Below are positions 7,008 to 16,795 of a stretch of 46,590 bases of DNA, in pieces. Made by a program: the position numbers and the translations under genes. This DNA comes from an uncultured Oscillospiraceae bacterium. Lineage in GTDB: Bacteria > Bacillota > Clostridia > Oscillospirales > Acutalibacteraceae. The notes under the pieces are model-generated. The model worked only from the letters and a program-made list of their open reading frames with translations, searched no databases and had not been told where the DNA came from. The stretch spans positions 1 to 46,590 of the forward strand of contig UQOE01000017.1 of NCBI GenBank assembly GCA_900542575.1, in the 5' to 3' direction. Position 1 is the stretch's first letter, and each line of letters opens with the position of its first letter.

Positions 7008-8267
7008 ATGAAACATCCATTCTGCAGAGTTCTTGCTCTGCTTCTGGCGGCTGTTCTTCTGGTGCCGCTGTTTGCACTGACGGCTTCCGCGGCCACCTAT
7101 GACAATGTCAAATGCTACAATACCGTGAGCTCACTGGGAGACAGTATTGCAACCGGTTTCTCCATGCCGGACTACGACCGGCAGGCGAACGGCCAGTATG
7201 TCATTGGAAAAGTTAAAGTGGAGGGCAGCTACCCCGCCATTGTCTCCAAAGCGGTTGAGGCAAAGAAATTTTATCCGCTGGCCCAGCCGGGCTTTCGCAC
7301 GACGGAGCTCCGTGTCTGCATGGATCCGACCTATGACGGCGACTATATCACGGAGAAATGGATCCGGGAGCTGTCTCATGCACCTTCCTATACGGTTCCG
7401 AATCTGAAGGCCCAGCGCAGTGAGTACGCAGAAGATATTCGCAGTTCGGACCTCGTTCTGCTGGATATCGGCTTCAATGATACCTGGCTGCCGGTTCTGG
7501 GCGCGCTGATGGATCTCTTTGATGAGAAACCATCTTCGGCATCGTCCGATCCGACTGTGACTTTGGCACAGACGGAGGCACAGGGGGAGACCGATGACAC
7601 GCTGTCCACAATTGCATTTAAGCTTGCAAACGGTCCCCGGTATGCGGCGCAGATATACAATGCCTTCGCCGGCATTCTGACGACCTCTGATTTCCAGGAA
7701 AACTACGATGCCATCGTGAAACGCATTTATCAGCTCAATCCGAACGCCACGGTTGTGGCAGTCCTGAACTATAACCCGTTTAAGGACTGGGAGGATGTCT
7801 CCTGGCTGGCGCCCATTGCGCAGTCCCTGCTGTACGACCGCATCAATGCTATCAAGGAGTCCTACAAGCAGACTTACGGCAGCCAGTACATCACAGTCAA
7901 TGTTGACAACGTAGAAGTCCGTACCACCTCGGCCAGTCAGGCCGCAAATGACGGCTGGGACCCGCATCCCACGGCGGCCGGCCATCAGTACATCGCAGAT
8001 CAGATCATCAAAGCTCTCCCCTCGGGCGGAGTCCATAAGCGTTCCACCATTCGTACGCTGGACCTCCGGAATGATGTCTGGGGCGTTTACGATGTCAACG
8101 GATATCTCGACACGAACTATACCGGCCTTGCGCGCACGCCGAAGAACACCTGGTTTGTCAAAGAAGGGGTACTGGACCAGACCTGGAGCGGAAAAATCGT
8201 ACAGGACGGCCATACGTTTACCGTCAAATACGGAAAGGTAACCAGCAATCAATACCGCGATGATTAA
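7008..8267 (+). CDS. Secreted SGNH/GDSL hydrolase, subfamily B, with C-terminal repeat module (B3, 419 aa)
   Basis: A signal peptide covers residues 1-29 (ends TASAAT). Block I is SSLGDSIATG with Ser46, block III is DIGFNDTW, and block V is WDPHPTAAGH. The catalytic core ends near residue 340. It is followed by about 70 residues (DVWGVYDVNGYLDTNYTG, then NTWFVKEGVLDQTWSGKI). These resemble the Trp/Tyr/Gly repeats (YTGLxxNxxxWWYVxxGxxD) common at the ends of clostridial surface proteins. Such repeats may tether the enzyme to the cell surface (inference). The start is set by AAAAAAGGAG just upstream. A strong terminator follows. The C-terminal module matches that of the neighbouring subfamily A gene, although the cores belong to different subfamilies. 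Confidence 0.85.
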   Translation: MKHPFCRVLALLLAAVLLVPLFALTASAATYDNVKCYNTVSSLGDSIATGFSMPDYDRQANGQYVIGKVKVEGSYPAIVSKAVEAKKFYPLAQPGFRTTELRVCMDPTYDGDYITEKWIRELSHAPSYTVPNLKAQRSEYAEDIRSSDLVLLDIGFNDTWLPVLGALMDLFDEKPSSASSDPTVTLAQTEAQGETDDTLSTIAFKLANGPRYAAQIYNAFAGILTTSDFQENYDAIVKRIYQLNPNATVVAVLNYNPFKDWEDVSWLAPIAQSLLYDRINAIKESYKQTYGSQYITVNVDNVEVRTTSASQAANDGWDPHPTAAGHQYIADQIIKALPSGGVHKRSTIRTLDLRNDVWGVYDVNGYLDTNYTGLARTPKNTWFVKEGVLDQTWSGKIVQDGHTFTVKYGKVTSNQYRDD

Positions 8268-8312
8268 AAAAGAGCAGCTGCACAGTGTGAATCCTGTGCA
8301 GCTGCTCTTTTT
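8266..8312. terminator. Bidirectional intrinsic terminator between SGNH B3 and ndk
   Basis: A perfect stem AAAGAGCAGCTGCACA pairs with TGTGCAGCTGCTCTTT, with A and T runs on both flanks. It can stop both converging transcripts. Confidence 0.95.
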
Positions 8313-8326
8313 CGAATGAGTTAATA

Positions 8327-8743
8327 TTATGCGTTCGGGCCGAAAAAGCGCTTAATCTCAATCTCGGCATTTTCCGGGGAGTCGGAGCCGTGGATGATGT
8401 TGAGACGGTTGGAATAGGTGAGGTCTCCGCGGATGGTGCCCGGGGCGGCGTTGGCGTTCATGGTCGGGCCCATGAGGCGGCGCATGCCCGCAATGGCATC
8501 TTCTCCCTCGACGATCATGGCGACGACTGGGCCGCTCATCATGTAGTCGAGCATGACCGGGAACCAGTCCTCGTTGGCAATGTGGGCGTAGTGCTCACGG
8601 AGGATGGGCTCGTCGAGCTGCATCATTTTCATAGCGGTAATCTTGTAGCCCTTCCGCTCAATGCGGGAGATGACTTCGCCCATGAGGCCGCGCTGGACGC
8701 AGTCCGGCTTGAGCATGATGTACGTTCTCTGTGTATCAGCCAT
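8327..8743 (-). CDS. ndk: Nucleoside diphosphate kinase (138 aa)
   Basis: It transfers the gamma phosphate from ATP to nucleoside diphosphates through a phospho-histidine, balancing the NTP and dNTP pools. The sequence has the family hallmarks: YIMLKPDCVQRG near the N-terminus, the nucleotide-binding RxxMGPT region and the catalytic His118 in NIIHGSDS. The length of 138 aa is normal for bacterial Ndk. The ATG is preceded on the minus strand by AAAGGAG. It has its own promoter (8792-8820), divergent from rpoB, and shares a bidirectional terminator with the SGNH cluster. Confidence 0.98.
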   Translation of the reverse strand: MADTQRTYIMLKPDCVQRGLMGEVISRIERKGYKITAMKMMQLDEPILREHYAHIANEDWFPVMLDYMMSGPVVAMIVEGEDAIAGMRRLMGPTMNANAAPGTIRGDLTYSNRLNIIHGSDSPENAEIEIKRFFGPNA

Positions 8744-8791
8744 ATTGATTTCTCCTTTTGAAATGCTTCGTAATTTCTGAAAAACACAAGT

Positions 8792-8820
8792 ATTTTAGCA
8801 GAAAGAGGGGAACAGGACAA
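8792..8820 (-). promoter_or_regulatory. SigmaA-type promoter for ndk
   Basis: On the minus strand: TTGTCC (8815-8820), a 17-base spacer and TAAAAT (8792-8797). Confidence 0.75.
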
Positions 8821-8911
8821 GATATGCGGATGCATTTGAAATGAATATGAAACGCCCGGCGGAGTTGCCAAAAAACTTTTCAAACCCTCTTGACTTTCTT
8901 CTGGAATTTCC

Positions 8912-8940
8912 TTGACGCCTTGCATGACAGAGGTTAAAAT
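8912..8940 (+). promoter_or_regulatory. SigmaA-type promoter for rpoBC
   Basis: TTGACG (8912-8917), a 17-base spacer and TAAAAT (8935-8940). A second TATAAT at 8985-8990 has no good -35. The 100-base leader carries no terminator that I can see. Confidence 0.75.
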
Positions 8941-9039
8941 ATTAACTCGCATTATAACGAAAAGTGTCGTCCACGAGACGCTTTTATAATGGATATTTCG
9001 TCTATTCAGACAGGCAGAAACGGAGAGTGATCACGGCCT

Positions 9040-12000
9040 ATGGTAAATGTGAAACCGACAAAACGAGGCACCACCACCCGTATGAACTTCTCGGAAATCA
9101 ATGAGGTTATGCAGATGCCGAACCTCATCGAAATTCAGAAGAATTCGTATCAGTGGTTTCTGGATGTCGGCCTGAGAGAGGTTTTCCGCGACATCGGTGA
9201 AATTACCGACTACAACGGCAATCTTGTCCTGGAGTTCATCGACTATACAATGAATCCCGAAGAGGCCAAGTACAGCGTAGAAGAGTGCAAGGAGCGGGAC
9301 GCCAGCTATTCTGCGCCTATCCGCGTCAAGGCACGTCTTTATAATAAGGAGACCGGTGAGGTCAAAGAGAGCGACGTCTACATGGGCGACATGCCCCTGA
9401 TGACGGACAGCGGTACCTTTGTCATCAACGGTGCCGAGCGCTGCATTGTTTCCCAGCTCGTCCGTTCTCCGGGCGTCTACTATGGCATGGACTACGACAA
9501 GACCGGTAAAGAGCTCTATACCACAACGGTCATTCCGAACCGCGGTGCATGGCTTGAATATGAGACGGACCAGAATGATATCTTCTATGTCCGAATCGAC
9601 AAGAACCGGAAGATCCCCATTACGACCTTTATCCGTTCTCTCGGTCTCTCCAGCAACCAGGAAATCCTGGATTTCTTCGGTGCGGACCCCCGCATCATGG
9701 CGACGCTGGAAAAAGACACCACGAAAAACACCGAGGAAGCTCTGCTCGAGGTCTATAAGAGACTGCGTCCTGGCGAGCCGCCGACGCTGGACTCCGCCCA
9801 GACCCATCTCGACAACCTGTTTTTTGACTCCCACCGCTACGATCTCTCCCGCGTAGGACGTTATAAATATAATAAGAAACTCTGCATCTCCGACCGCCTT
9901 TCCGGCCATATTCTCGCCGAGCCCATTATCAGTGAGACAACCGGAGAACTGCTCGCAGATACCGGAGACGTCATCACTCCGGACAAGGCCTATGAAATTG
10001 AGCAGGCCGGCATCACCATGGCCACTGTGCTCGTGGAAAATGAGCAGGAGGTCAAGATTGTCTCCAACGGCATGGTTGACATCAAGCCGTTCCTTACCGA
10101 CTACGATATCTCCGACGACGAGCTGGAAATGGTCGGCATCAATGAGAAAGTCCGCCACTCCGTTCTCATGGAAGTTCTGGACGAGGCTGACGACAAAGAG
10201 TCTATGCTCCAGATTCTCAAAGAGCGTGCCGACGATCTCATCCCCAAGCACATCATCATTGACGATATCTACGCCTCCATTAACTATCTGGACGGCCTGG
10301 AGTACAACGTTGGCAGCATCGACGACATCGACCATCTCGGCAACCGCCGTATCCGTTCTGTCGGTGAGCTGCTGCAGAACCAGTTCCGTATCGGTTTCAC
10401 CCGTATGGAGCGTGTCGTCCGCGAGAGAATGTCCCTCAACTCCCAGGATCCTGAGAAGGCGACTCCGCAGGCGCTGATCAACATTCGTCCGGTCGTCGCA
10501 GCTATCCGTGAGTTCTTCGGTTCTTCGCCGCTGTCCCAGTTCATGGACCAGACGAACCCGCTCGCCGAGCTGACCCATAAGCGCCGTCTTTCCGCACTCG
10601 GCCCCGGCGGTCTCTCCCGTGACCGTGCCGGATTCGAAGTTCGAGACGTTCACTACACTCATTACGGACGCATGTGCCCCATCGAGACTCCTGAGGGACC
10701 CAACATCGGTCTTATCTCTTATCTCGCCACATTCGCCCGCATCAATAAATACGGCTTTATCGAGGCTCCGTACCGTCTGATCGACAAAAAGACCGGCCGC
10801 GTTCTGGACGAAGTCCGCTATATGACCGCTGACGTGGAAGACCACTACCATGTAGCACAGGCAAACGAACCGCTCGACAAGGACGGACATTTTCTCAACC
10901 GGAAAATCACCTGCCGTCACCGCGACTCCTTTGAGGAGGTTGAGCCGAGCGTAGCCGACTACATGGACGTATCCCCGAAGATGCTGGTTTCCGTCGCAAC
11001 TTCCATGATCCCGTTCCTCGAGAACGACGACGCAAACCGTGCACTCATGGGCTCCAACATGCAGCGCCAGGCAGTTCCGCTTATGGTTACCCAACAGCCG
11101 ATCGTCGGCACCGGCATGGAGTACAAGGCAGCCGTTGACTCCGGCTCCGTCGTACTTGCCAAACACGCCGGTACGGTCACCTATGTAGACGCGGATACCA
11201 TTAAGATCGACACCGAAGAGAACGGCGTGGAGACTTACAAGCTTGTCAAGTTCCAGCGCTCCAACCAGGGTACCTGTATCAACCAGCGCCCCATCGTCTC
11301 TCACGGCCAGCATGTTGAGCAGGGCCAGGTTATCGGTGACGGCCCGGCCACTTCACAGGGCGAAATCTCTCTCGGCAAGAATGCACTTATCGGCTTCATG
11401 ACCTGGGAAGGCTATAACTATGAGGACGCCGTTCTTCTGAATGAGCACCTCGTCCGCGACGATGTCTATACCTCGCTCCACATTGAGGAGCACGAGACCG
11501 AAGCGCGCGACACGAAACTCGGACCGGAGGAGATCACCCGTGACATCCCCAACGTCGGTGAAGATGCACTTGCAAATCTCGACGAAGAGGGTATTATCCG
11601 CATCGGTGCGGAGGTCCGTTCCGGAGACATCCTGGTCGGCAAAGTAACCCCGAAGGGGGAGACCGAGCTGACGGCTGAGGAGCGCCTGCTCCGTGCCATC
11701 TTCGGCGAAAAGGCACGTGAAGTCCGTGATACTTCGCTGCGGCTTCCCCACGGTGAATACGGCATCGTCGTCAACGTCGAGGTCTTCACCCGCGAGAACT
11801 CCGATGAGCTCAGCCCGGGCGTCAACAAAGTCGTCCGCGTCTACATTGCACAGAAGAGAAAAATTCAGGTCGGCGACAAAATGGCCGGCCGTCACGGAAA
11901 CAAGGGTGTCGTTTCCCGTGTCCTTCCTCAGGAAGATATGCCTTATCTCGAAGACGGCACGCCGCTCGACATTGTCCTGAACCCTCTGGGTATTCCGTCC

Positions 12001-12969
12001 CGAATGAATATCGGACAGGTACTGGAAGTCAACCTCGGCATGGCCGGCCGCTCCAAAGGCTGGAAGATGATGACGCCGGTCTTCGACGGCGCCCATGAGG
12101 AGGATATTCAGTATTTCCTCGCCGAGTCCAAAATTTTGAATGAGGGCAGCGAACATCTGCGCCAGATCGTACTCGACTACGAAGACCAGAATGAGGCCCG
12201 CGGCTACGAACTGGAGGAACTCTTCAGCCTGCTCCGCGAGAACGCCGAAAATGAAGAAGAGCGCGCACTCATTGAAAAAGCCTATGAGGCCCGGGACGGC
12301 AAAACGACCGTCTATGACGGCCGTACCGGCAAGCCGTTTGGCGGCCGCGTCACCGTAGGCGTCATGTATTACCTGAAACTCCATCATCTTGTTGATGATA
12401 AGATCCACGCCCGTTCCACCGGCCCGTACTCCCTTGTCACGCAGCAGCCTCTCGGCGGTAAAGCCCAGTTCGGCGGCCAGCGTTTCGGTGAGATGGAGGT
12501 CTGGGCCCTCGAGGCATACGGTGCTGCTTACACCCTTCAGGAAATCCTCACGGTCAAATCCGATGATATCGTCGGACGTGTCAAGACCTACGAGGCAATT
12601 GTCAAGGGCCAGAGCGTACCGAAATCCGGCGTACCGGAGTCCTTCAAAGTCCTCATCAAAGAGCTGCAGGCACTTTGCCTGGACGTCAAGGTTCTGGATA
12701 AGGACGAAAACGAAATCGACCTCCGTACGAACTTCGAGAACGATGATATCGGCAGTTTCCGCCGCGTCGAGAACGAAGATATGCGCCATGTCAACGATGC
12801 CGAGAAGGCAGAGGGCTACTCGACCCTGACCGCCGAAGGCGAACCGGAAGTTCCAGATGCCAAATTTGACGAGGCGGGCGACACCGCTGACCAGAGTGCA
12901 TCGGACAGCGCGGATACGAACGCTTCCGCTGATTCTGCGGAAGAGGTCAGCTTCGACGAAGATATTTAA
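9040..12969 (+). CDS. rpoB: DNA-directed RNA polymerase beta subunit (1309 aa)
   Basis: The beta subunit of RNA polymerase forms one side of the active-site cleft. It is full length for a Firmicute, with the N-terminal lobe and MNFSEINEVMQMPNLIEIQ at the start. The rifampicin region SPLSQFMDQTNPLAELTHKR is followed by RRLSALGPGG, and the usual resistance positions carry wild-type residues. The C-terminal catalytic part contains KMAGRHGNKGV and GGKAQFGGQRFGEMEVWALE. The last 40 or so residues are an acidic Ala/Ser/Asp tail. The start follows GGAG at a rather long spacing. rpoC begins 19 bases later, so the two are cotranscribed. No rplJ-rplL genes precede it. ndk lies divergently upstream instead. 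Confidence 0.99.
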   Translation: MVNVKPTKRGTTTRMNFSEINEVMQMPNLIEIQKNSYQWFLDVGLREVFRDIGEITDYNGNLVLEFIDYTMNPEEAKYSVEECKERDASYSAPIRVKARLYNKETGEVKESDVYMGDMPLMTDSGTFVINGAERCIVSQLVRSPGVYYGMDYDKTGKELYTTTVIPNRGAWLEYETDQNDIFYVRIDKNRKIPITTFIRSLGLSSNQEILDFFGADPRIMATLEKDTTKNTEEALLEVYKRLRPGEPPTLDSAQTHLDNLFFDSHRYDLSRVGRYKYNKKLCISDRLSGHILAEPIISETTGELLADTGDVITPDKAYEIEQAGITMATVLVENEQEVKIVSNGMVDIKPFLTDYDISDDELEMVGINEKVRHSVLMEVLDEADDKESMLQILKERADDLIPKHIIIDDIYASINYLDGLEYNVGSIDDIDHLGNRRIRSVGELLQNQFRIGFTRMERVVRERMSLNSQDPEKATPQALINIRPVVAAIREFFGSSPLSQFMDQTNPLAELTHKRRLSALGPGGLSRDRAGFEVRDVHYTHYGRMCPIETPEGPNIGLISYLATFARINKYGFIEAPYRLIDKKTGRVLDEVRYMTADVEDHYHVAQANEPLDKDGHFLNRKITCRHRDSFEEVEPSVADYMDVSPKMLVSVATSMIPFLENDDANRALMGSNMQRQAVPLMVTQQPIVGTGMEYKAAVDSGSVVLAKHAGTVTYVDADTIKIDTEENGVETYKLVKFQRSNQGTCINQRPIVSHGQHVEQGQVIGDGPATSQGEISLGKNALIGFMTWEGYNYEDAVLLNEHLVRDDVYTSLHIEEHETEARDTKLGPEEITRDIPNVGEDALANLDEEGIIRIGAEVRSGDILVGKVTPKGETELTAEERLLRAIFGEKAREVRDTSLRLPHGEYGIVVNVEVFTRENSDELSPGVNKVVRVYIAQKRKIQVGDKMAGRHGNKGVVSRVLPQEDMPYLEDGTPLDIVLNPLGIPSRMNIGQVLEVNLGMAGRSKGWKMMTPVFDGAHEEDIQYFLAESKILNEGSEHLRQIVLDYEDQNEARGYELEELFSLLRENAENEEERALIEKAYEARDGKTTVYDGRTGKPFGGRVTVGVMYYLKLHHLVDDKIHARSTGPYSLVTQQPLGGKAQFGGQRFGEMEVWALEAYGAAYTLQEILTVKSDDIVGRVKTYEAIVKGQSVPKSGVPESFKVLIKELQALCLDVKVLDKDENEIDLRTNFENDDIGSFRRVENEDMRHVNDAEKAEGYSTLTAEGEPEVPDAKFDEAGDTADQSASDSADTNASADSAEEVSFDEDI

Positions 12970-12988
12970 CTAGAAAAGGAGTCGCCAT

Positions 12989-15900
12989 ATGGTAGATAAG
13001 CAGACACCCATCGCCACAAACCAGAATATGGAATTCGATTCCATTAAAATTGGCCTGGCATCGCCCGAGGCCATCCGTGCGTGGTCTTATGGAGAGGTCA
13101 AAAAGCCGGAAACCATCAACTACAGAACCCTCAAACCCGAGCGCGACGGTCTTTTCTGCGAACGCATTTTCGGACCCACCAAGGACTGGGAGTGCTACTG
13201 CGGCAAATATAAACGCATTCGCTATAAAGGCAAGATCTGTGAACGCTGCGGCGTCGAGGTCACCAAGGCCAAAGTTCGCCGTGAGCGCATGGGCCATATT
13301 GAACTCGCTGCCCCGGTTTCCCATATCTGGTATTTCAAGGGTATCCCGTCCCGCATCGGTCTGATGCTGGACCTCTCTCCGCGGAATCTGGAAAAGGTTC
13401 TCTATTTTGCCCTGTACATCGTTACCGACCCCGGCACCACTCCGCTGGAGAAAATGCAGACCCTGACCGAAAAAGAGTATCAGGATATGCGTGAGAAGTA
13501 TGAAAACGACTTCGAGGCCGGCATGGGCGCAGAGGCCATCAAAAAACTTCTCTCGGAGATTGACGTAGAGGCGCTCTCCGATCAGCTCACCGAGCAGCTG
13601 GATCACGCCACTGGACAGAAGCGGACCAAGCTTCTCAAACGTCTGGAAGTCGTCAATGCATTCCGCACCTCCGGCAACAAGCCGGAGTGGATGATCCTGG
13701 ATGTCATCCCGGTCATCCCGCCGGATCTCCGTCCCATGGTTCAGCTGGACGGCGGCCGCTTTGCCACCTCCGACCTGAACGATCTCTATCGCCGAGTGAT
13801 CAACCGCAACAACCGTCTTCGTCGACTTCTCGACCTTGGCGCCCCGGACATCATAATTCGCAACGAGAAGAGAATGCTGCAGGAGGCTGTCGATGCGCTG
13901 ATCGACAATGGCCGCCGCGGCCGTCCGGTCACCGGACCGAACAACCGCCCGCTGAAATCCCTGTCCGATATGCTCAAGGGTAAACAGGGCCGTTTCCGTC
14001 AGAACCTGCTCGGTAAACGAGTTGACTACTCTGGCCGTTCTGTTATCGTCGTCGGTCCGGAACTTAAAATGTATCAGTGCGGTCTCCCGAAAGAGATGGC
14101 GCTGGAGCTCTTTAAACCCTTCGTCATGAAGCGCCTGGTAGAGACCGGCGTAGCCGGCAATATCAAATCGGCGCGTAAGATGGTAGAGCGCTCCAAAGAC
14201 GAGGTCTGGGACGCACTGGAAGTCGTCATCAAAGACCATCCGGTTATGCTCAACCGTGCACCGACCCTGCACCGCCTTGGTATCCAGGCCTTTGAGCCGG
14301 TTCTGGTTGACGGCCGTGCCATCAAGCTGCACCCGCTGGCCTGCACCGCATTCAATGCCGACTTCGACGGCGACCAGATGGCGGTTCACGTTCCGCTGTC
14401 CGCAGAGGCCCAGGCAGAGGCCCGCTTCCTGATGCTGGCCGCCAACAACCTGCTGAAGCCGTCCGACGGCAAGCCGGTAACCGTACCGACCCAGGATATG
14501 ATCCTCGGATCCTATTACCTCACCCTTGACAAAGACGGTGAGCCGGGCGAGGGGAGAGCATTCCGCGACGTCAACGAAGCTACGATGGCGTTCGAGGAAG
14601 GAACCATCACCCTTCACTCCAAGATCTATATCCGCATGACCAAAGAGTTCGACGGCGTCAAAGAGACCCGGCTCGTCCATACGTCTCTCGGCAAAGTCAT
14701 CTTTAATAACCCCATTCCGCAGGATCTCGGATTTGTGGACCGCTCGGACGAAGCCCACAAGTTCGACCTCGAGATTGATCAGCTTGTCAACAAGAAGGTA
14801 CTCGGTCAGATCATCGACCGCTGCATCCGCAAACACGGTACCCACACGACTTCTGTCATGCTCGACTCCATTAAGGCACAGGGCTATAAGTACTCGACTC
14901 TTAGCGGAATCACCGTATCGGTTTCCGACTCGAAGATCCCGCAGAGCAAATACGACATGGTCGACGCGGCAGACGCCAAAGTTGAGCGAATCGAGAAGGC
15001 GTATCAGCGCGGTCTCCTGACCGCCAGCGAAAAGTCTTCCCAGGTTATCAAGACCTGGAACGACTGCACAGAGGAGGTCTCCGAAGGTCTTCTGGAGAAC
15101 CTCGGCCGTTACAACCCCATCTACATGATGATCGATTCCGGTGCCCGAGGCTCGAAATCGCAGCTGCGTCAGATTGCCGGTATGCGCGGACTTATCGCGA
15201 ACACTTCCGGTAAAACCATTGAAATCCCGATTCGTGCCAACTACCGTGAAGGTCTGAATATCATTGAGTACTTCATCTCCTCCCGAGGAGCACGAAAAGG
15301 TCTTGCCGATACCGCACTTCGTACCGCGGACTCCGGCTACCTGACCCGCCGTCTGGTTGACGTCGCTCAGGAAGTCATCGTCACGGAAGAGGACTGCGGC
15401 TGCAAAGAAGGCATCGCCGTCTACGATATCATGGACGGCAAAGAGGTCATCGAGGAACTCTCCGAGCGTCTGTCCGGCCGTTTCCTGCTGGAAGATCTGG
15501 TCGACCGCGAGACCGGCAAAGTTATCATGGACTGCGACCACATGCTGTCAGATGACGATGCCAAGCTGGTTGCCGATTATGTCAAGAAAACCCATGCAGA
15601 AGACGTTGCAAACGGCGTTGTTCCGGAGGACTCCCGCGCGGAGATCCGCATCCGTTCCCTGCTGACCTGCCGTGCCCATCACGGTGTCTGCCGCAAGTGC
15701 TATGGCCTCAACCTGGCCCGCGGCGTTCCGGTCAACATCGGTGAATCCGTCGGCGTTATCGCCGCACAGTCCATCGGTGAGCCCGGTACCCAGCTGACCA
15801 TGCGTACCTTCCATACCGGCGGCGTCGCATCCGGTTCCGATATCACACAGGGTCTTCCGCGTGTTGAGGAGCTGTTCGAGGCCCGCAAGCCGAAGACGCT

Positions 15901-16720
15901 CGCCATGCTCTCGGAAATCGCAGGCACGGTCTCCATTCAGGAGATCAAGAAGAGCCGTTATGTCGTCGTCACCAATGCCGACGAGGGCATCGAGAAACAG
16001 TATCTGATCCCCTATGGTCTTCGCCTGCGCCAGAACATCGTCGACGGCGCACAGATTAAGAAGGGCGAAATCCTCACCGAAGGTTCCATCAATCCGCACG
16101 ACCTGCTGGACATCATGGGCGTCGATGCGGTCCACGATTACCTGATCCGCGAAGTACAGCACACCTACCGTATGCAGGGTGTTGATATCAACGATAAGCA
16201 CATCGAGGTCATCGTCCGCCAGATGATGAAGAAGGTCCGCGTCAAAGACGCCGGCGAGTCCGACCTTGTGGCCGGCACTGTTGTCGAGAAGTCCGACTTC
16301 TACGAGACCAACGAGGAGATCGAGGCCAAAGCTGAGCAGGAGGGCCGCGAGCCGAATCTCGCAACTGCAGAGCCCATGCTTCTCGGTATCACCAAGGCTT
16401 CTCTTGCAACCGACTCCTTCCTTGCCGCCGCATCCTTCCAGGAGACGACCCGTGTTCTGACCGATGCCGCCATCAAGGGAAAGACCGATCCGCTGAAAGG
16501 TCTCAAGGAGAACGTTATCATCGGCAAGCTGATTCCGACCGGCACCGGTATGCAGTGCTATTCGGATGTGAAGGTAAACTCCAAGCACGAGAAATTCAAC
16601 AGCATTGACCCGTCCCTCTTCATTGAGGATATCACCGGGCCGGAGACCGGATATGAGCTCACCAACGAGTACAAAAACGCCGGATCCGCTGCTGCTGACG
16701 ACCACAGCTTTGACGAATAA
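12989..16720 (+). CDS. rpoC: DNA-directed RNA polymerase beta' subunit (1243 aa)
   Basis: The catalytic beta' subunit. The N-terminal zinc ribbon has CYCGKYK and CERCG. The active-site metal loop is NADFDGDQMAVH. The second zinc site is formed by a Cys around residue 805 plus CRAHHGVCRKCYG. The bridge and trigger regions contain GEPGTQLTMRTFHTGG. The length is typical of Clostridia. The ATG is preceded by AAAAGGAG, 19 bases after the rpoB stop. The gene is followed by a promoter and a hairpin before rpsL, rather than by an obvious stand-alone terminator. Confidence 0.99.
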   Translation: MVDKQTPIATNQNMEFDSIKIGLASPEAIRAWSYGEVKKPETINYRTLKPERDGLFCERIFGPTKDWECYCGKYKRIRYKGKICERCGVEVTKAKVRRERMGHIELAAPVSHIWYFKGIPSRIGLMLDLSPRNLEKVLYFALYIVTDPGTTPLEKMQTLTEKEYQDMREKYENDFEAGMGAEAIKKLLSEIDVEALSDQLTEQLDHATGQKRTKLLKRLEVVNAFRTSGNKPEWMILDVIPVIPPDLRPMVQLDGGRFATSDLNDLYRRVINRNNRLRRLLDLGAPDIIIRNEKRMLQEAVDALIDNGRRGRPVTGPNNRPLKSLSDMLKGKQGRFRQNLLGKRVDYSGRSVIVVGPELKMYQCGLPKEMALELFKPFVMKRLVETGVAGNIKSARKMVERSKDEVWDALEVVIKDHPVMLNRAPTLHRLGIQAFEPVLVDGRAIKLHPLACTAFNADFDGDQMAVHVPLSAEAQAEARFLMLAANNLLKPSDGKPVTVPTQDMILGSYYLTLDKDGEPGEGRAFRDVNEATMAFEEGTITLHSKIYIRMTKEFDGVKETRLVHTSLGKVIFNNPIPQDLGFVDRSDEAHKFDLEIDQLVNKKVLGQIIDRCIRKHGTHTTSVMLDSIKAQGYKYSTLSGITVSVSDSKIPQSKYDMVDAADAKVERIEKAYQRGLLTASEKSSQVIKTWNDCTEEVSEGLLENLGRYNPIYMMIDSGARGSKSQLRQIAGMRGLIANTSGKTIEIPIRANYREGLNIIEYFISSRGARKGLADTALRTADSGYLTRRLVDVAQEVIVTEEDCGCKEGIAVYDIMDGKEVIEELSERLSGRFLLEDLVDRETGKVIMDCDHMLSDDDAKLVADYVKKTHAEDVANGVVPEDSRAEIRIRSLLTCRAHHGVCRKCYGLNLARGVPVNIGESVGVIAAQSIGEPGTQLTMRTFHTGGVASGSDITQGLPRVEELFEARKPKTLAMLSEIAGTVSIQEIKKSRYVVVTNADEGIEKQYLIPYGLRLRQNIVDGAQIKKGEILTEGSINPHDLLDIMGVDAVHDYLIREVQHTYRMQGVDINDKHIEVIVRQMMKKVRVKDAGESDLVAGTVVEKSDFYETNEEIEAKAEQEGREPNLATAEPMLLGITKASLATDSFLAAASFQETTRVLTDAAIKGKTDPLKGLKENVIIGKLIPTGTGMQCYSDVKVNSKHEKFNSIDPSLFIEDITGPETGYELTNEYKNAGSAAADDHSFDE

Positions 16721-16739
16721 CGCGCCCTCGAAAAAATGA

Positions 16740-16768
16740 TTGACAAAACCACAGCGATAGTATAAAAT
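16740..16768 (+). promoter_or_regulatory. SigmaA-type promoter for the rpsL-rpsG-fusA operon
   Basis: TTGACA (16740-16745), a 17-base spacer and TAAAAT (16763-16768). It lies 20 bases after the rpoC stop. Confidence 0.85.
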
Positions 16769-16795
16769 ACCGAATTGCTGTAGAATTTTTGCTTA

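Noticed and set aside
9031..15541. Long open minus-strand frames opposite rpoB and rpoC
   Set aside because: They lie wholly under highly conserved genes and show no domain or ribosome binding site. They are shadows of codon use.
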